39,484 nt of DNA from an uncultured Clostridia bacterium (GCA_944382895.1 CALWNV010000011.1:1-39484), one strand, 5' to 3'; positions 1-9,420 are shown, counted from the stretch's first letter. The notes: generated by a model from the letters alone, not told the origin. A program made the numbers and translations.

Positions 1-1635
1 CGTTTCGGCGCAAAACGGATTTTCAAGTCCCGCTTCTTTGACCAGTTCCGTAAAATCTTCTGTTCCGCCTTTTTTTAGAAGATCCATATATTTTTCAAAC
101 GCGCCGTTATAATCTTCCATCATGAGAAGCCAAAACAAAAGAGAAACAGTTTGAGCAAGACAGTAATCTATATAGTAAAACGGATTTTCATAAATATGCC
201 CCTGATATTGCCAACGCGTTCCTTTTTCAAAATAATCTATTCCCTCGCTTGAAAGATACGGTCGATATCTTTTTTCAAGTTCAAGCCAAAGCATATTTCT
301 CTGTTTTGGCGTCATATCAGGATTTTCATAAACTTTCTGTTGAAACCGATCAACCAAAACTCCGTAACATAAAAAAGATATTGCGTTTGATATATGCATT
401 TTTCTATAATTATCTGCCTTTTCCCCGAAAAAACTTTCCATATATTTCCATGCAAAAAATTCCATTGTCATGGAATGGACTTCGCATGTTTCCATTCCGC
501 CTTCCCACAACTCATAAAAAGGGATACTCCGCTGCGCAACATATGCGGAAATCGCATGTCCTGCCTCATGTGTAAGAACGTCTATATCCCCATATGTTCC
601 GGAAAAATTAGCAAAAATAAACGGCATATTATAATCCGGAAGATCTATCTGATATCCTCCGCAGGATTTTCCCGGTCTGGCGATAACATCAAAAAGTTCG
701 TTTTCAAGCATAAAATCAATGAACTCACCGGTTATTGCGGACATTGATTTATACATTTTTTTACCGTTTTCAAAAATTTCGTCGGGAGTTCCGATCGGCT
801 CCGGATTACCATCTTTAATCCATATACTGTCATCATACAGCATAAGTGACCCTACATCCAGGTCTTTTTTCTGAATTTGTTTTAACCGAGTAACAAAAGG
901 TACCCAATATTTTTCAACCGCGTCAGCAAATATTTTCACGTCAGCGCAAGTATAACAGGTCCTCCCCATTCTAAGATACGCAACCTCAGAATAATCATTA
1001 AAACCAAGTTTTTTAGCAATTGTACTGCGAACCTTAACCATTCTGTCATAAATAGAATCAAACTCATCAGCATGCTCTGCCATCCATCTTCCGTGAGCTG
1101 AAAACGCTTCAGCTCTTGTTTGCCTGTCCGCACTTTCTTTATATTTATACATCTGCTCAATATTGCATACTTCACCCCTGAACGGAATTTTAGCTGAAGA
1201 TAAAAGTTTTTTATACTCCGTACACAGTCTGTTATCCTCCTGCATTTCACATATTATTTCAGATGAAAAACATTTACGGGCAGCTTCATATTTTTTGAAA
1301 AGAAGCGGAGGCAACTCCTTTTCAAGCCGGTCACGAAATCTTGAATCAAGCATTGCAGAATCGAATTCTATGCATTTTTCCTCGAACAACGGAGAATATT
1401 CATCAAAAAAATCTATCTCAGAAGCATAAAAAGAATCACGTGTATCCAAAGTAAAACGTATATATGCCAAATTTGACATCGTATTAAAATGCTTTTTTAT
1501 CTCTACATATCGCCGATAGCATTGCAGTTGTTTTCCCGCGTTTTCAGCATTTTTAAGCTCTGTACACAAGCCGGAAAGCTCAAGGATAAGCCCGTTTATA
1601 TCCGGACGTACATAAGCGATTTCTGATATCTTCAT
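1..1635 (-). CDS. M3 family oligoendopeptidase (3' end outside the window)
   Basis: Zinc metallopeptidase that cleaves short peptides, probably in the cytoplasm because no signal peptide is visible. I read the frame codon by codon from the ATG at 1635 to the window edge: 545 open codons with no stop. The zinc motif HEAGH is at residues 356-360, and a Glu about 29 residues on (E385, in TCEVHSM) fits the third ligand spacing of thimet-type peptidases. The overall pattern resembles the 'M3, not PepF' oligoendopeptidase subfamily of about 560 residues, so only a short C-terminal piece should be missing. The start is fixed by a GAGGTG ribosome site 5 bases upstream. It follows typA on the same strand, but a strong terminator lies in the 50-base gap, so it needs readthrough or a promoter inside typA. 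The exact peptide substrates cannot be told. Confidence 0.93.
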   Translation of the reverse strand, partial: MKISEIAYVRPDINGLILELSGLCTELKNAENAGKQLQCYRRYVEIKKHFNTMSNLAYIRFTLDTRDSFYASEIDFFDEYSPLFEEKCIEFDSAMLDSRFRDRLEKELPPLLFKKYEAARKCFSSEIICEMQEDNRLCTEYKKLLSSAKIPFRGEVCNIEQMYKYKESADRQTRAEAFSAHGRWMAEHADEFDSIYDRMVKVRSTIAKKLGFNDYSEVAYLRMGRTCYTCADVKIFADAVEKYWVPFVTRLKQIQKKDLDVGSLMLYDDSIWIKDGNPEPIGTPDEIFENGKKMYKSMSAITGEFIDFMLENELFDVIARPGKSCGGYQIDLPDYNMPFIFANFSGTYGDIDVLTHEAGHAISAYVAQRSIPFYELWEGGMETCEVHSMTMEFFAWKYMESFFGEKADNYRKMHISNAISFLCYGVLVDRFQQKVYENPDMTPKQRNMLWLELEKRYRPYLSSEGIDYFEKGTRWQYQGHIYENPFYYIDYCLAQTVSLLFWLLMMEDYNGAFEKYMDLLKKGGTEDFTELVKEAGLENPFCAET

Positions 1636-1652
1636 AATGCACCTCATTTCTG

Positions 1653-1686
1653 AAAAAAGGGCGGCTCCGCAAAACCGCCCTTTTTT
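1653..1686 (-). terminator. Intrinsic terminator after typA
   Basis: A GGGCGG/CCGCCC stem (1659-1664 with 1675-1680) has runs of A on the left and T on the right, so on the minus strand it reads as a hairpin followed by TTTTTT. It begins at the typA stop codon and ends about 17 bases before the M3 peptidase start. Confidence 0.85.
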
Positions 1687-3512
1687 CAACTGTTTTTATT
1701 TTTCATAAAAGCTTTCATACGTTTAGAATGGTCAAGTTCTTTTTTACGAAGGCGTATGCTTTTCGGAGTAACTTCAAGGAGCTCATCATCCGCAATAAAT
1801 TCAATAGCCTGTTCAAGACTGAATTTAATAGGAGGGATGAGACGTAAAGCATCATCATGGCCGGTAGACCGTACAGCTGACATATGTTTTTTCTTACAAA
1901 CATTTACAACTATATCATCACCCTTCATTCCCATACCTACGATCTGCCCGGCATACACAGATTCGGAAGGATCCACAAACATAGGACCACTGTCCTGTGA
2001 GTTAAAAATACCGTATGTCGTCGTTTCTCCTGTTTCAAACGCAATAAGTGAACCCACTGCCCTGGATGAGATCGCACCCTTAAAAGGCTGATAACTGTCA
2101 AAAACAGATGTCATTATCCCTTCACCGCGTGTATCTGTCAAAAACTCGTTCCGGTAACCGAAAAGACCTCGCGCAGGAACAAGGAACTCCAATCTTACGC
2201 GTGAACCCACATTCCCCATATGCACAAGTTCTCCCTTGCGCATCCCGAGCTTTTCAATAACAGAGCCTACAGATTCCTGTGGAACATCCGCGACAAACCG
2301 TTCGATCGGTTCACATACCTTTCCGTCAATCTCCTTCATCATTACCTTAGGTCTGCTTACCTGAAATTCATAACCTTCCCTGCGCATAACTTCTATAAGT
2401 ATCGAAAGAGACATCTCGCCTCTCCCGCATACACGAAAAGCCTCCGTAGTATCAGTTTCCTCCACTTTAAGAGAAACGTCTTTCAAAAGTTCTCTGAACA
2501 GTCTCTCACGCAAATTCCTTGATGTTACGAATTTTCCCTCTCGACCAGCAAAAGGACTGTCATTTACCATAAAAGTCATTTCTACAGTAGGTTCTGATAT
2601 TTTAACAAATGGAAGAGGCTCTACCGCATCAGGAGAACATATGGTATCCCCTATAGTAACCCCTTCAACCCCAGAAAGCGAAATTATTTCCCCTACTGAA
2701 GCCTCCTGCACAGGAACTCGGTTAAGGCCTTCAAACTGATAAAGATTTACTGCTTTAGCTTTTTTAACAGGGTGTGAACCGTGATAGTCTGCCAAAACTA
2801 TTTCCTGTCCTGTTTTAATCGAGCCTCGTTCGATACGGCCAACAGCTATACGTCCGACATATTCGTTATAATCAATTGCCGAAACAAGCATCTGTAAAGG
2901 CGCTGTCTCATCTCCCTGAGGCGGATTCACATAATTTACGATAGCGTCAAACAAAGGTTGAAGATCAGTTCCTGCTGTATCGGGAGAAAGTGATGCGGTT
3001 CCCGCTCTTGCAGAAGCAAAAAGCACGGGACTGTCGAGTTGCTCGTCAGTTGCGTCAAGGTCCATAAGAAGTTCCAGAACTTCATCAACGACCTCGTGCG
3101 AGCGCGCATCAGGTCTGTCTATTTTATTTACCACAATTATAACCTTATGCCCTAAATTAAGAGCGTGCTGTAAAACAAATCTCGTCTGAGGCATCGGCCC
3201 TTCAAACGCATCTACAAGCAAAAGAACACCATCGACCATTTTAAGAATCCGTTCAACTTCTCCGCCAAAATCAGCATGTCCCGGAGTATCGATAATATTG
3301 ATTTTAATATCCTTATAATGAACTGCAGTATTTTTAGCAAGAATTGTTATTCCCCGTTCCCGTTCAAGATCGTTGGAATCCATAACTCTTTCCGCGACAG
3401 TCTGATTTTCCCTGAATGTACCGCTCTGTTTCAACATCTCATCAACAAGAGTAGTCTTACCGTGATCAACGTGCGCAATTATTGCAATATTCCTGAGTTT
3501 TTCGCAAATCAA
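1686..3512 (-). CDS. typA: Ribosome-associated translational GTPase TypA/BipA
   Basis: TypA/BipA binds the 70S ribosome at the EF-G site and helps ribosome assembly and growth under stress. Counting from the TTG at 3512, the G1 loop AHVDHGKT is at residues 13-20, RGITI (switch I) at 53-57, DTPGH (G3, with the catalytic His) at 75-79 and NKID (G4) at 129-132. EF-G-like domains III and V and the TypA-specific C-terminal domain follow, giving 608 residues, the usual size. The open frame extends three codons further to a TTG at 3521, but AAGGGG sits only 1 base from that codon and 9 bases from the TTG at 3512. The resulting N-terminus, [19 protein letters not shown], also fits the family. It is transcribed alone from a good promoter and ends at a terminator. 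Confidence 0.97.
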   Translation of the reverse strand: MICEKLRNIAIIAHVDHGKTTLVDEMLKQSGTFRENQTVAERVMDSNDLERERGITILAKNTAVHYKDIKINIIDTPGHADFGGEVERILKMVDGVLLLVDAFEGPMPQTRFVLQHALNLGHKVIIVVNKIDRPDARSHEVVDEVLELLMDLDATDEQLDSPVLFASARAGTASLSPDTAGTDLQPLFDAIVNYVNPPQGDETAPLQMLVSAIDYNEYVGRIAVGRIERGSIKTGQEIVLADYHGSHPVKKAKAVNLYQFEGLNRVPVQEASVGEIISLSGVEGVTIGDTICSPDAVEPLPFVKISEPTVEMTFMVNDSPFAGREGKFVTSRNLRERLFRELLKDVSLKVEETDTTEAFRVCGRGEMSLSILIEVMRREGYEFQVSRPKVMMKEIDGKVCEPIERFVADVPQESVGSVIEKLGMRKGELVHMGNVGSRVRLEFLVPARGLFGYRNEFLTDTRGEGIMTSVFDSYQPFKGAISSRAVGSLIAFETGETTTYGIFNSQDSGPMFVDPSESVYAGQIVGMGMKGDDIVVNVCKKKHMSAVRSTGHDDALRLIPPIKFSLEQAIEFIADDELLEVTPKSIRLRKKELDHSKRMKAFMKNKNS

Positions 3513-3550
3513 AACCTTCAATCCCCTTATAACAGAATGTATACCATAAA

Positions 3551-3579
3551 ATTATACTCCCATATTTTTTATAAATCAA
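3551..3579 (-). promoter_or_regulatory. Sigma-A-type promoter for typA
   Basis: On the minus strand TTGATT (3579-3574) is followed after 17 bases by TATAAT (3556-3551), about 40 bases before the typA start. Confidence 0.75.
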
Positions 3580-3736
3580 GCGAATTACTTAAAATTTTGA
3601 ATTTTTTACAAAAAAATATCAATATATTCATAAAATCCCCTGCCGGGCTTGAACTGTGCACTTTCTAATTTACAGCAAAATTTATATAAAAAAATATTTA
3701 TAAAAGAAAATACAGACGTTACGCATATAAAAACTC

Positions 3737-3768
3737 AAGCCCGCCTTAGTTTTCATTCCGGCGGGCTT
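3737..3768 (-). terminator. Intrinsic terminator after proS
   Basis: A perfect 9-bp stem, AAGCCCGCC (3737-3745) with GGCGGGCTT (3760-3768), is followed on the minus strand by GAGTTTTTAT. It lies about 20 bases past the proS stop. The rest of the 3522-3786 gap holds only the typA promoter and AT-rich sequence with no further feature I can support. Confidence 0.8.
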
Positions 3769-3786
3769 CTGAAATATAAAAATATA

Positions 3787-5481
3787 CTATATAAGATCTT
3801 TTATTCTACGAAAAACATCCGTTAAAGCGACCTGTTCAGAAAAAACTTTGTCTCTTGAAACAAATTCGCAACATCCGTTTTTCATATTTCTCGGACTTAC
3901 TATAACACGGAGAGGGACACCCAAAAGATCTGCATCAGAAAACATTACTCCGGCACTTACCTTACGATCATCATAAATCACCTCAACGCCGGCTTCACAA
4001 AGGTCAGCGTAAAGTCTGTCCGCAAACTCACGAACTTCTGCGTCATCAGAACGTATCGCGCACAAATGCACCTGCCAGGGCGCTATCGCTTTCGGCCAAA
4101 TAGGACCGTACTCGTCATGATGCGCCTCGCAGACAGAAGCAGCAAGCCTTCCGACACCTATACCGTAACAACCCATGATCGGATAATGCGAAACACCCTC
4201 AGAATCAAGATATTGCATACGCATAGCCTCAGTATACTTAGTCCCAAGCTGAAAAATATTTCCAACCTCTATTCCTCTTGAAACAGTAATCGTCTTTTTA
4301 CCGCAAACCGGACAAATCCCTCCGGAAGCTATTTTGGCAAAATCATGATATTCAATATCATTCAAATCTCTCAGCATATCAAGACCTTTATAATGATAAC
4401 CTTCTTTATTTGCACCGCATATAAGATTATTCGCATTTTTAAGCGAAGAGTCAAACAATACAAAAACGTCTTCAAGTCCGACAGGACCGATAAAACCTGC
4501 GCAAATACCGCAATTTTCTTTGATTTCAGCAGGATGTATACCAAATCCGAGAAAATTTGTCAGCTTTGTCTCATTTGCCTCAAGATCACCTCTTATAAAT
4601 AAAACAATATAACTGTCGTCTTCATTTTTCTGATATACAACCGCTTTACAGGCTTTTTCGCTTTTCGATCCGAGAAATGCGCACACATCTTCTATCGAAC
4701 GACACTCCGGAGTTGAAACAGATGTCAGAGGCTCAGAAACGTCATCTCTTATATTCTCGACAATACTCTCGGCTGCTTCCATATTCGCACTGTATCCGCA
4801 TTCTCCGCACATCGCGATACTATCTTCACCTATAGGCGTGAGCAACATAAACTCATGTGAAACACTTCCACCCATCATTCCCGAATCCGATTTTACGGAA
4901 ATCACTTCAGGAACACCACAGCGGGCAAATATACGCTCATAAGCCTTGTGACAACGCTCATAATACCTTTCAAGATCTTCCTGTGAAGTATGAAAAGAAT
5001 AAGCATCTTTCATAGTAAATTCACGGACACGGATAAGCCCTGCGCGAGGACGCGCCTCGTCACGAAACTTTGTTTGTATCTGATATATCATAAACGGATA
5101 TTTATTGTATGTATTGGCGTATTCTCGCACAAGATGTACAGCAGCCTCCTCATGAGTCATACCTAAAACCATGGGAGCACCGGTTCTGTCATTAAAACGA
5201 AGCATCTCACTACCTATACTATCATAACGACCGCTCTCTTGCCATAAAGACGCGGGCATAACAACAGGAAACTGAACTTCCTGCCCATCAATCGCGTCCA
5301 TTTCCTCACGGATTATCTGTTCAATCTTACGTGTTATACGTCGTAAAGGCATATATGACGAATAAATCCCGTTCGCCACATTTTTCATGTACCCACCGCG
5401 AATCATCAGCGCATGGCTGTCAACAACGCAATCAGAAGGTCTCTCCTTGAATCTGTCGCCGACGAGTTTGTCAATTTTCAA
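3787..5481 (-). CDS. proS: Prolyl-tRNA synthetase, bacterial type with editing domain
   Basis: Charges tRNA-Pro with proline; class II aminoacyl-tRNA synthetase in the cytoplasm. The 564-residue product matches the long bacterial ProS form. The N-terminal KLVGDRFKERPSD and MIRGGYMKNVANGIY are typical, the motif-2 region holds RVREFTMKDAYSFH, an inserted editing (INS/YbaK-like) domain lies roughly between residues 220 and 400 and contains CGECG and CPVCG pairs, and a C-terminal anticodon-binding domain ends with DDRKVSAG and VIVSPRN. The frame could start at a TTG at 5496, but the only ribosome site (GGGGGA) is 7-8 bases before the TTG at 5481, giving MKIDKLVGDRF, the family's usual N-terminus. 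It is a single-gene transcript with a leader of about 30 bases, so there is no room for a T-box. Confidence 0.97.
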   Translation of the reverse strand: MKIDKLVGDRFKERPSDCVVDSHALMIRGGYMKNVANGIYSSYMPLRRITRKIEQIIREEMDAIDGQEVQFPVVMPASLWQESGRYDSIGSEMLRFNDRTGAPMVLGMTHEEAAVHLVREYANTYNKYPFMIYQIQTKFRDEARPRAGLIRVREFTMKDAYSFHTSQEDLERYYERCHKAYERIFARCGVPEVISVKSDSGMMGGSVSHEFMLLTPIGEDSIAMCGECGYSANMEAAESIVENIRDDVSEPLTSVSTPECRSIEDVCAFLGSKSEKACKAVVYQKNEDDSYIVLFIRGDLEANETKLTNFLGFGIHPAEIKENCGICAGFIGPVGLEDVFVLFDSSLKNANNLICGANKEGYHYKGLDMLRDLNDIEYHDFAKIASGGICPVCGKKTITVSRGIEVGNIFQLGTKYTEAMRMQYLDSEGVSHYPIMGCYGIGVGRLAASVCEAHHDEYGPIWPKAIAPWQVHLCAIRSDDAEVREFADRLYADLCEAGVEVIYDDRKVSAGVMFSDADLLGVPLRVIVSPRNMKNGCCEFVSRDKVFSEQVALTDVFRRIKDLI

Positions 5482-5517
5482 AAAATATTCCCCCAAACAA
5501 TCTGTTCATTTCAAATA

Positions 5518-5546
5518 AGTATACCACAGCCATAAAAAAAAATCAA
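5518..5546 (-). promoter_or_regulatory. Sigma-A-type promoter for proS
   Basis: On the minus strand TTGATT (5546-5541), a 17-base spacer and TATACT (5523-5518). It lies back to back with the promoter of the glycosidase-like gene on the plus strand. Confidence 0.75.
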
Positions 5547-5577
5547 GCCCGTAACCGTGATTTTGCATTGATTTCTC

Positions 5578-5606
5578 TTGACACATAAAAACATATCAAG
5601 TATAAT
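5578..5606 (+). promoter_or_regulatory. Perfect-consensus promoter for the GH-D-like gene
   Basis: TTGACA (5578-5583), a 17-base spacer and TATAAT (5601-5606) match the vegetative consensus at all twelve positions. A small inverted repeat CTTGA (5577-5581) / TCAAG (5596-5600) lies across the promoter and could be an operator, which would make sense for a sugar-use gene with so strong a promoter. Confidence 0.8.
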
Positions 5607-5630
5607 AAAAAAAACTCAAAGGAGATACTT

Positions 5631-7982
5631 ATGAATTTGAAAGGGAAAACAGAAACCAGTCTGCCTGTTCCGCAGTATTTTTCCTGGGTAAACAACTGCA
5701 ATGAAGGCTCCGATGAACAAATGACTCTTGACAATTTGGATTTTTTCAAATGGCTTGAAGACGAATATGGGATGAAAATCAAAATATACGCTTTTGACGC
5801 CGGAAATTTCGACTCACCTCAGGACAACTATTTTGACAGTGAAAACAAATGGTGGAAAAAGAAATTTCCTTCAGGGTTCGATACTGTTGCGGAAAAAGCG
5901 CGTGAATACGGTATCACCCTCGGAGTATGGGGCGGACCAGACGGGTTTGGGGAGACAAAAGAAAGTGAAGAGAAACGTTTTAACGAAGTTGTGTCTCTTT
6001 GTAAAAAGTATAATTTCGGTCTTTTCAAGTTTGACAGTGTCTGCGGAGTTTTACGAGAAGAAAAAAAAGAAATATTTGAAAAAATGATTGCTGAATGCAG
6101 AAAATACTGTCCGGAGCTGATTGTACTCAATCACCGTCTTGATTTGGGCGACGCTCAAAAATACGTAACCACCTTTTTATGGGAAGGGCTTGAAACGTAT
6201 GTTGACGTAATGACGTATAATCATACAACTGCCCCGCATCACCGCCAATCACTGCTCGCAAGAGGTCTTGTGCCGGATCTGCTCAGACTATGTGAGGATC
6301 ACGGTGTGTGCATCTCTTCTTTTAATGATTTTTTTGAGGATGATCTCGTTCTGCAGGCATTTAACCGCGCACTTGTTTTGTCACCGGAAATATATGGTAA
6401 TCCGTGGTTTTTGCGAGATGATGAGTTTGCGCGTCTCGCCAGGATCTATAATCTTGCCGAAAAATACGCGAAGCTTCTGGTTTCAGGAATAACTCTTCCT
6501 GAAAAATACGGACCTTATGCAGTGTCTCGCGGAAACAGAAAAAGCAGAATAATAACTCTTCGTAACCTTTCATGGAAACCTATGACAATTGAAATTTCAC
6601 TCAACAGTGAAATAGGTATCACAGAAAAAAAAGATATATATTTTTTACAATATCATCCCACACAGAAATATTTAGGAAAATTTGAATACGGAAGCGCCGT
6701 ATCGGTTAACGTTGAGCCGTTTCGTACTTATATGGCGCTTTTGTCAACGGACAGACCGGACGATATATTGATAAAAGGCTGTGATTACGAAGTTATAAAA
6801 GATATTCCGAACAGACCCGCGGAAATCAACATTGTGCGCGGTACCAAAGCGGAAATACTTGAACCTTTTACAAAAGCGGAGCTCAACGGCAAAGAAACAG
6901 AAAAAGAATTTTTTGCTAATACCGATGAATACCTTTATCCTCCGAGATTTCTCACAACGCTCGAACCATGTGAAGCTCCGAACGACTCACAAAAAATATA
7001 TGAAACCATATGCTTTGATGTCTGTTGTGACAGCCTTGAAAAACAAGCGGTCAAGCGCGCAGGAGAAACCCGCTTTCAGGCCGTACAAAAATGTCGCGAT
7101 AATTTTTTCAATCAGCTTTCATATAAAATCCGCGGCTGTGATTTTTCATATATGTTTGACCAGAATGAAGAAACTTTTTACGATACATGGACTTTACCTC
7201 TGTCATTAAGGATCAACGGCGGGGCACTGCGCATTGATCTCGGAAATGAATATGATATCGAAGAAATGACAGTTGAATATTTCAATTCAGACGATCCAGA
7301 ACATATCAAACCCAATAAACCGGCCTACAGAGGCGATTTTTCTTCCGATCTTGAAACATGGACAGATTTTTTTCTTTCAAAAAAGCAAACAGGACAACCT
7401 AAAGAAACATTTCTCGCGTTACAAAACGTAAATACCGCTCTTCCTGTTTACGGGACACTTGACAAGTCAATATACCAGATCAACGGAAAACTTCGTTATA
7501 TACGGCTCTATGACGCGCCTGACAGAATATATCACGTTAAATTTTTTATAAATAATAAACAGATCAATATCAAGCCCTTAAACGCAAACAATCTTTTTGC
7601 CCCGTATGCATTTAAAAAACCACGCTCAGCCAGAAAAAAAACAATTACACTTCCTGATTTCAAACCGGGAAGCTATCTGGCCTTCGCTCTTAACGGTAAT
7701 CATGGGAAAGAAGGTGCATACTGCGCTGCGAAATTTGACGGCCGTATCCTGCCATGCTCGGACAGAGCGCCGTCATATCCGGTAAACTTCTGGAACAGTT
7801 TCGTCCCGAGCTCCGCAAATAACAACACATATTATATGCCTCTTCCTCAGGCAGCACGTAACAAAGAAATCACTCTTTACACATTGATCCTTTCCGACGG
7901 GTGCGAGGATTTTACCGCTGATATATGGCTCTGCAACCCCAATGATAAAAAACACGGCAAGCGACTGATACTCTGGAAATAG
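5631..7982 (+). CDS. Large GH-D-clan-like (alpha-galactosidase-related) glycosidase with a discoidin-like C-terminal region
   Basis: A 783-residue protein without a signal peptide, so probably cytoplasmic. Residues 1-300 look like a TIM barrel of the GH27/GH31/GH36 type: Y-A-F-D-A-G at 53-58, GVWGGPDGF at 98-106, and LFKFDSVCG at 131-139, in which D135 sits where clan GH-D enzymes carry the nucleophile (compare KWD or KYD). Acidic residues in WEGLETYVDV (184-193) are candidates for the acid/base. A beta-rich part follows, then a region near residues 535-655 with LRIDLGNEYDIEEM, SSDLETW and GKLRYIRLYD, the pattern of F5/8 type C (discoidin) domains. The start is fixed by AAGGAG a few bases before ATG. 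It faces the GH27 gene. I do not recognise a named enzyme; alpha-galactosidase activity is inferred, and alpha-N-acetylgalactosaminidase or another activity is possible. Confidence 0.7.
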   Translation: MNLKGKTETSLPVPQYFSWVNNCNEGSDEQMTLDNLDFFKWLEDEYGMKIKIYAFDAGNFDSPQDNYFDSENKWWKKKFPSGFDTVAEKAREYGITLGVWGGPDGFGETKESEEKRFNEVVSLCKKYNFGLFKFDSVCGVLREEKKEIFEKMIAECRKYCPELIVLNHRLDLGDAQKYVTTFLWEGLETYVDVMTYNHTTAPHHRQSLLARGLVPDLLRLCEDHGVCISSFNDFFEDDLVLQAFNRALVLSPEIYGNPWFLRDDEFARLARIYNLAEKYAKLLVSGITLPEKYGPYAVSRGNRKSRIITLRNLSWKPMTIEISLNSEIGITEKKDIYFLQYHPTQKYLGKFEYGSAVSVNVEPFRTYMALLSTDRPDDILIKGCDYEVIKDIPNRPAEINIVRGTKAEILEPFTKAELNGKETEKEFFANTDEYLYPPRFLTTLEPCEAPNDSQKIYETICFDVCCDSLEKQAVKRAGETRFQAVQKCRDNFFNQLSYKIRGCDFSYMFDQNEETFYDTWTLPLSLRINGGALRIDLGNEYDIEEMTVEYFNSDDPEHIKPNKPAYRGDFSSDLETWTDFFLSKKQTGQPKETFLALQNVNTALPVYGTLDKSIYQINGKLRYIRLYDAPDRIYHVKFFINNKQINIKPLNANNLFAPYAFKKPRSARKKTITLPDFKPGSYLAFALNGNHGKEGAYCAAKFDGRILPCSDRAPSYPVNFWNSFVPSSANNNTYYMPLPQAARNKEITLYTLILSDGCEDFTADIWLCNPNDKKHGKRLILWK

Positions 7983-8010
7983 TTTGAACCTGATTTCAAA
8001 CTGTTTCATT
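7981..8010 (+). terminator. Weak hairpin directly after the GH-D-like gene
   Basis: AGTTTGAA (7981-7988) pairs with TTCAAACT (7995-8002), starting at the stop codon. Only a short T-rich tail follows, so it may be an aid to the stronger terminator just downstream. Confidence 0.4.
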
Positions 8011-8020
8011 GAATAAATAT

Positions 8021-8064
8021 AAAAAAGACGCTGTGGTTTTGACAGAAACCGCTGCGCCTTTTTT
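8021..8064. terminator. Bidirectional terminator between the convergent glycosidase genes
   Basis: AAAAAAG, an interrupted GC-rich stem with GGTTT/AAACC at its core, and a TTTTTT tail read as a hairpin with a U-run from both strands. It serves the GH-D-like gene (plus) and the GH27 gene (minus). Confidence 0.75.
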
Positions 8065-8116
8065 ATATTTTCATAGTAATACAATTAACCTAAACTACCC
8101 GCAAAAAAACTGACCG

Positions 8117-9250
8117 TTAAAATATGGGTTCAAATATATAAACTTTCATTTCATGTCCGTGTGTTTCCGCCGAAAATCCCCCCTCGAAACGAAGGACCTC
8201 CCCTGTCCACACATCTAACAGATTCCCTTTGATATTATTTGTCAACCCCATATCTTCTGCTGAAAAAGAAAGTGTTTCTGCCTCGGAGGTCCTGTTCAGC
8301 AAACCTACTGCCCACCGTACTCCCGAAAGAGGCTTGACCCATATATCAAATTTGCTTTCCTCCCGCCGAACTACCCTCCCCTGCATACAAAGAGAGTCCT
8401 GGTCAATTGAAATAAGATATTTATTCGTCAATATCGTTTTTGCAGTTTCATCCATCCTGCGCAAATCAAGACCTATAAGGAGCGGCGCCGACATCATACA
8501 CCAAAGCGAAAAAATACTGCGATATTCAATATCGCTACATCCTGCTCCCATCCAGTCATTTTGACAATGCATCCCAACAACGAGCATATCAGGGTCGTTA
8601 TAATGCGAAACGCCGGCAGAGCTGAAAATAGGCCCGTTTATTTTATCAACGATAGTCATGATTCCGCAGTCTCCGTCCCAAACATCTCTTACATCAAATC
8701 CTGTCCGCCATAACTGACCCACTCCGTATGCCCACAGCCACGGATTTGTCGTACCGTGCTCACAAAGATTATATACCATCTCTCTTCCGCAGTTTTTTAC
8801 CGCCATGCCCATTTTCACATATTCCTCAACCGTATCCCGGACAGGATCGTCGCCGCACGGATGTCTGTCATACTTAAGATAATCAAATCCCATTTCCGCG
8901 ACAGTTCTCGCATCTTCAAACTCATGCCCTAAAGACCCCGCGTCTCCATGCCATGTGGTAAGCCCGCATCCGAGATATATACCGGCCTTCAAACCCATAG
9001 AATGTAATCTATCTGTAAGATATCTCATTCCATGAGGGAATCTATCGGATCGAGCGACTATCCGACCATTTACATCACGTTCTTTCTCTGCCCAGCCGTC
9101 ATCAATATTAACATATATATATCCACAATCACGAAGACCGCTTGAGACCAATATTTCGGCATGCTCCAATATAAGATCTTCCGTAGGATCACAATTCACG
9201 GTACAATACGAGTTCCAGCCCATGGGTGGAAGAGGTTGTTTCATATACAT
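8117..9250 (-). CDS. GH27 family alpha-galactosidase
   Basis: Retaining glycosidase that removes alpha-galactosyl (or alpha-N-acetylgalactosaminyl) groups; 377 residues with no signal peptide, so intracellular. It carries the hallmark PMGWNSY at 9-15, NIDDGW at 48-53, the nucleophile D128 in GFDYLKYD, the likely acid/base D186 in WRTGFDVRD (aligned by eye with WRNFADIDD of human alpha-galactosidase A), and the conserved YNDPDML at 217-223. The usual KYDNC after the nucleophile is KYDRHPCG here, a small variation. ATG at 9250 has GGAG 8 bases upstream; a second ATG two codons later is less well placed. It has its own promoter and shares a terminator with the convergent GH-D-like gene. No sugar transporter lies nearby. 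Confidence 0.92.
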   Translation of the reverse strand: MYMKQPLPPMGWNSYCTVNCDPTEDLILEHAEILVSSGLRDCGYIYVNIDDGWAEKERDVNGRIVARSDRFPHGMRYLTDRLHSMGLKAGIYLGCGLTTWHGDAGSLGHEFEDARTVAEMGFDYLKYDRHPCGDDPVRDTVEEYVKMGMAVKNCGREMVYNLCEHGTTNPWLWAYGVGQLWRTGFDVRDVWDGDCGIMTIVDKINGPIFSSAGVSHYNDPDMLVVGMHCQNDWMGAGCSDIEYRSIFSLWCMMSAPLLIGLDLRRMDETAKTILTNKYLISIDQDSLCMQGRVVRREESKFDIWVKPLSGVRWAVGLLNRTSEAETLSFSAEDMGLTNNIKGNLLDVWTGEVLRFEGGFSAETHGHEMKVYIFEPIF

Positions 9251-9280
9251 AATACATTCTCCGTTTATAAATTTTTTATA

Positions 9281-9309
9281 AGTATACCATATAAAAAATC
9301 AAAAAGCAA
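9281..9309 (-). promoter_or_regulatory. Promoter for the GH27 gene
   Basis: On the minus strand TTGCTT (9309-9304), a 17-base spacer and TATACT (9286-9281), about 30 bases before the start codon. Confidence 0.65.
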
Positions 9310-9345
9310 TATACCGGGAGATTCTTTTCAATAAATGTTCTGCTG

Positions 9346-9374
9346 TTGCAATTTTTCTTTTTTTATGATATAAT
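9346..9374 (+). promoter_or_regulatory. Promoter for the ABC ATPase gene, flanked by an inverted repeat
   Basis: TTGCAA (9346-9351), a 17-base spacer and TATAAT (9369-9374). CTGTTGC (9343-9349), overlapping the -35, and GCAACAG (9392-9398), just past the start of transcription, form a 7-base inverted repeat around the promoter. That placement would suit a looping or paired-site repressor, but it could be chance. Confidence 0.65.
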
Positions 9375-9420
9375 TTTTATGCATAAATATAGCAACAGAA
9401 CGAAAAGGAGAATATTATAA

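Noticed and set aside
249-747. Plus-strand open frames over the M3 peptidase gene
   Set aside because: They are shadows: no ribosome site, no family resemblance, and the minus strand holds a verified 545-codon gene.
3600-3740. A tRNA or small RNA in the typA-proS gap
   Set aside because: GC-rich bits (CCCCTGCCGGGC) do not fold into a cloverleaf, and no promoter is present beyond that of typA.
3522-5560. T-box leader for proS, tyrS or leuS
   Set aside because: The proS leader is only about 30 bases, and tyrS and leuS lie inside an operon with tiny gaps; no T-box core sequence is visible.
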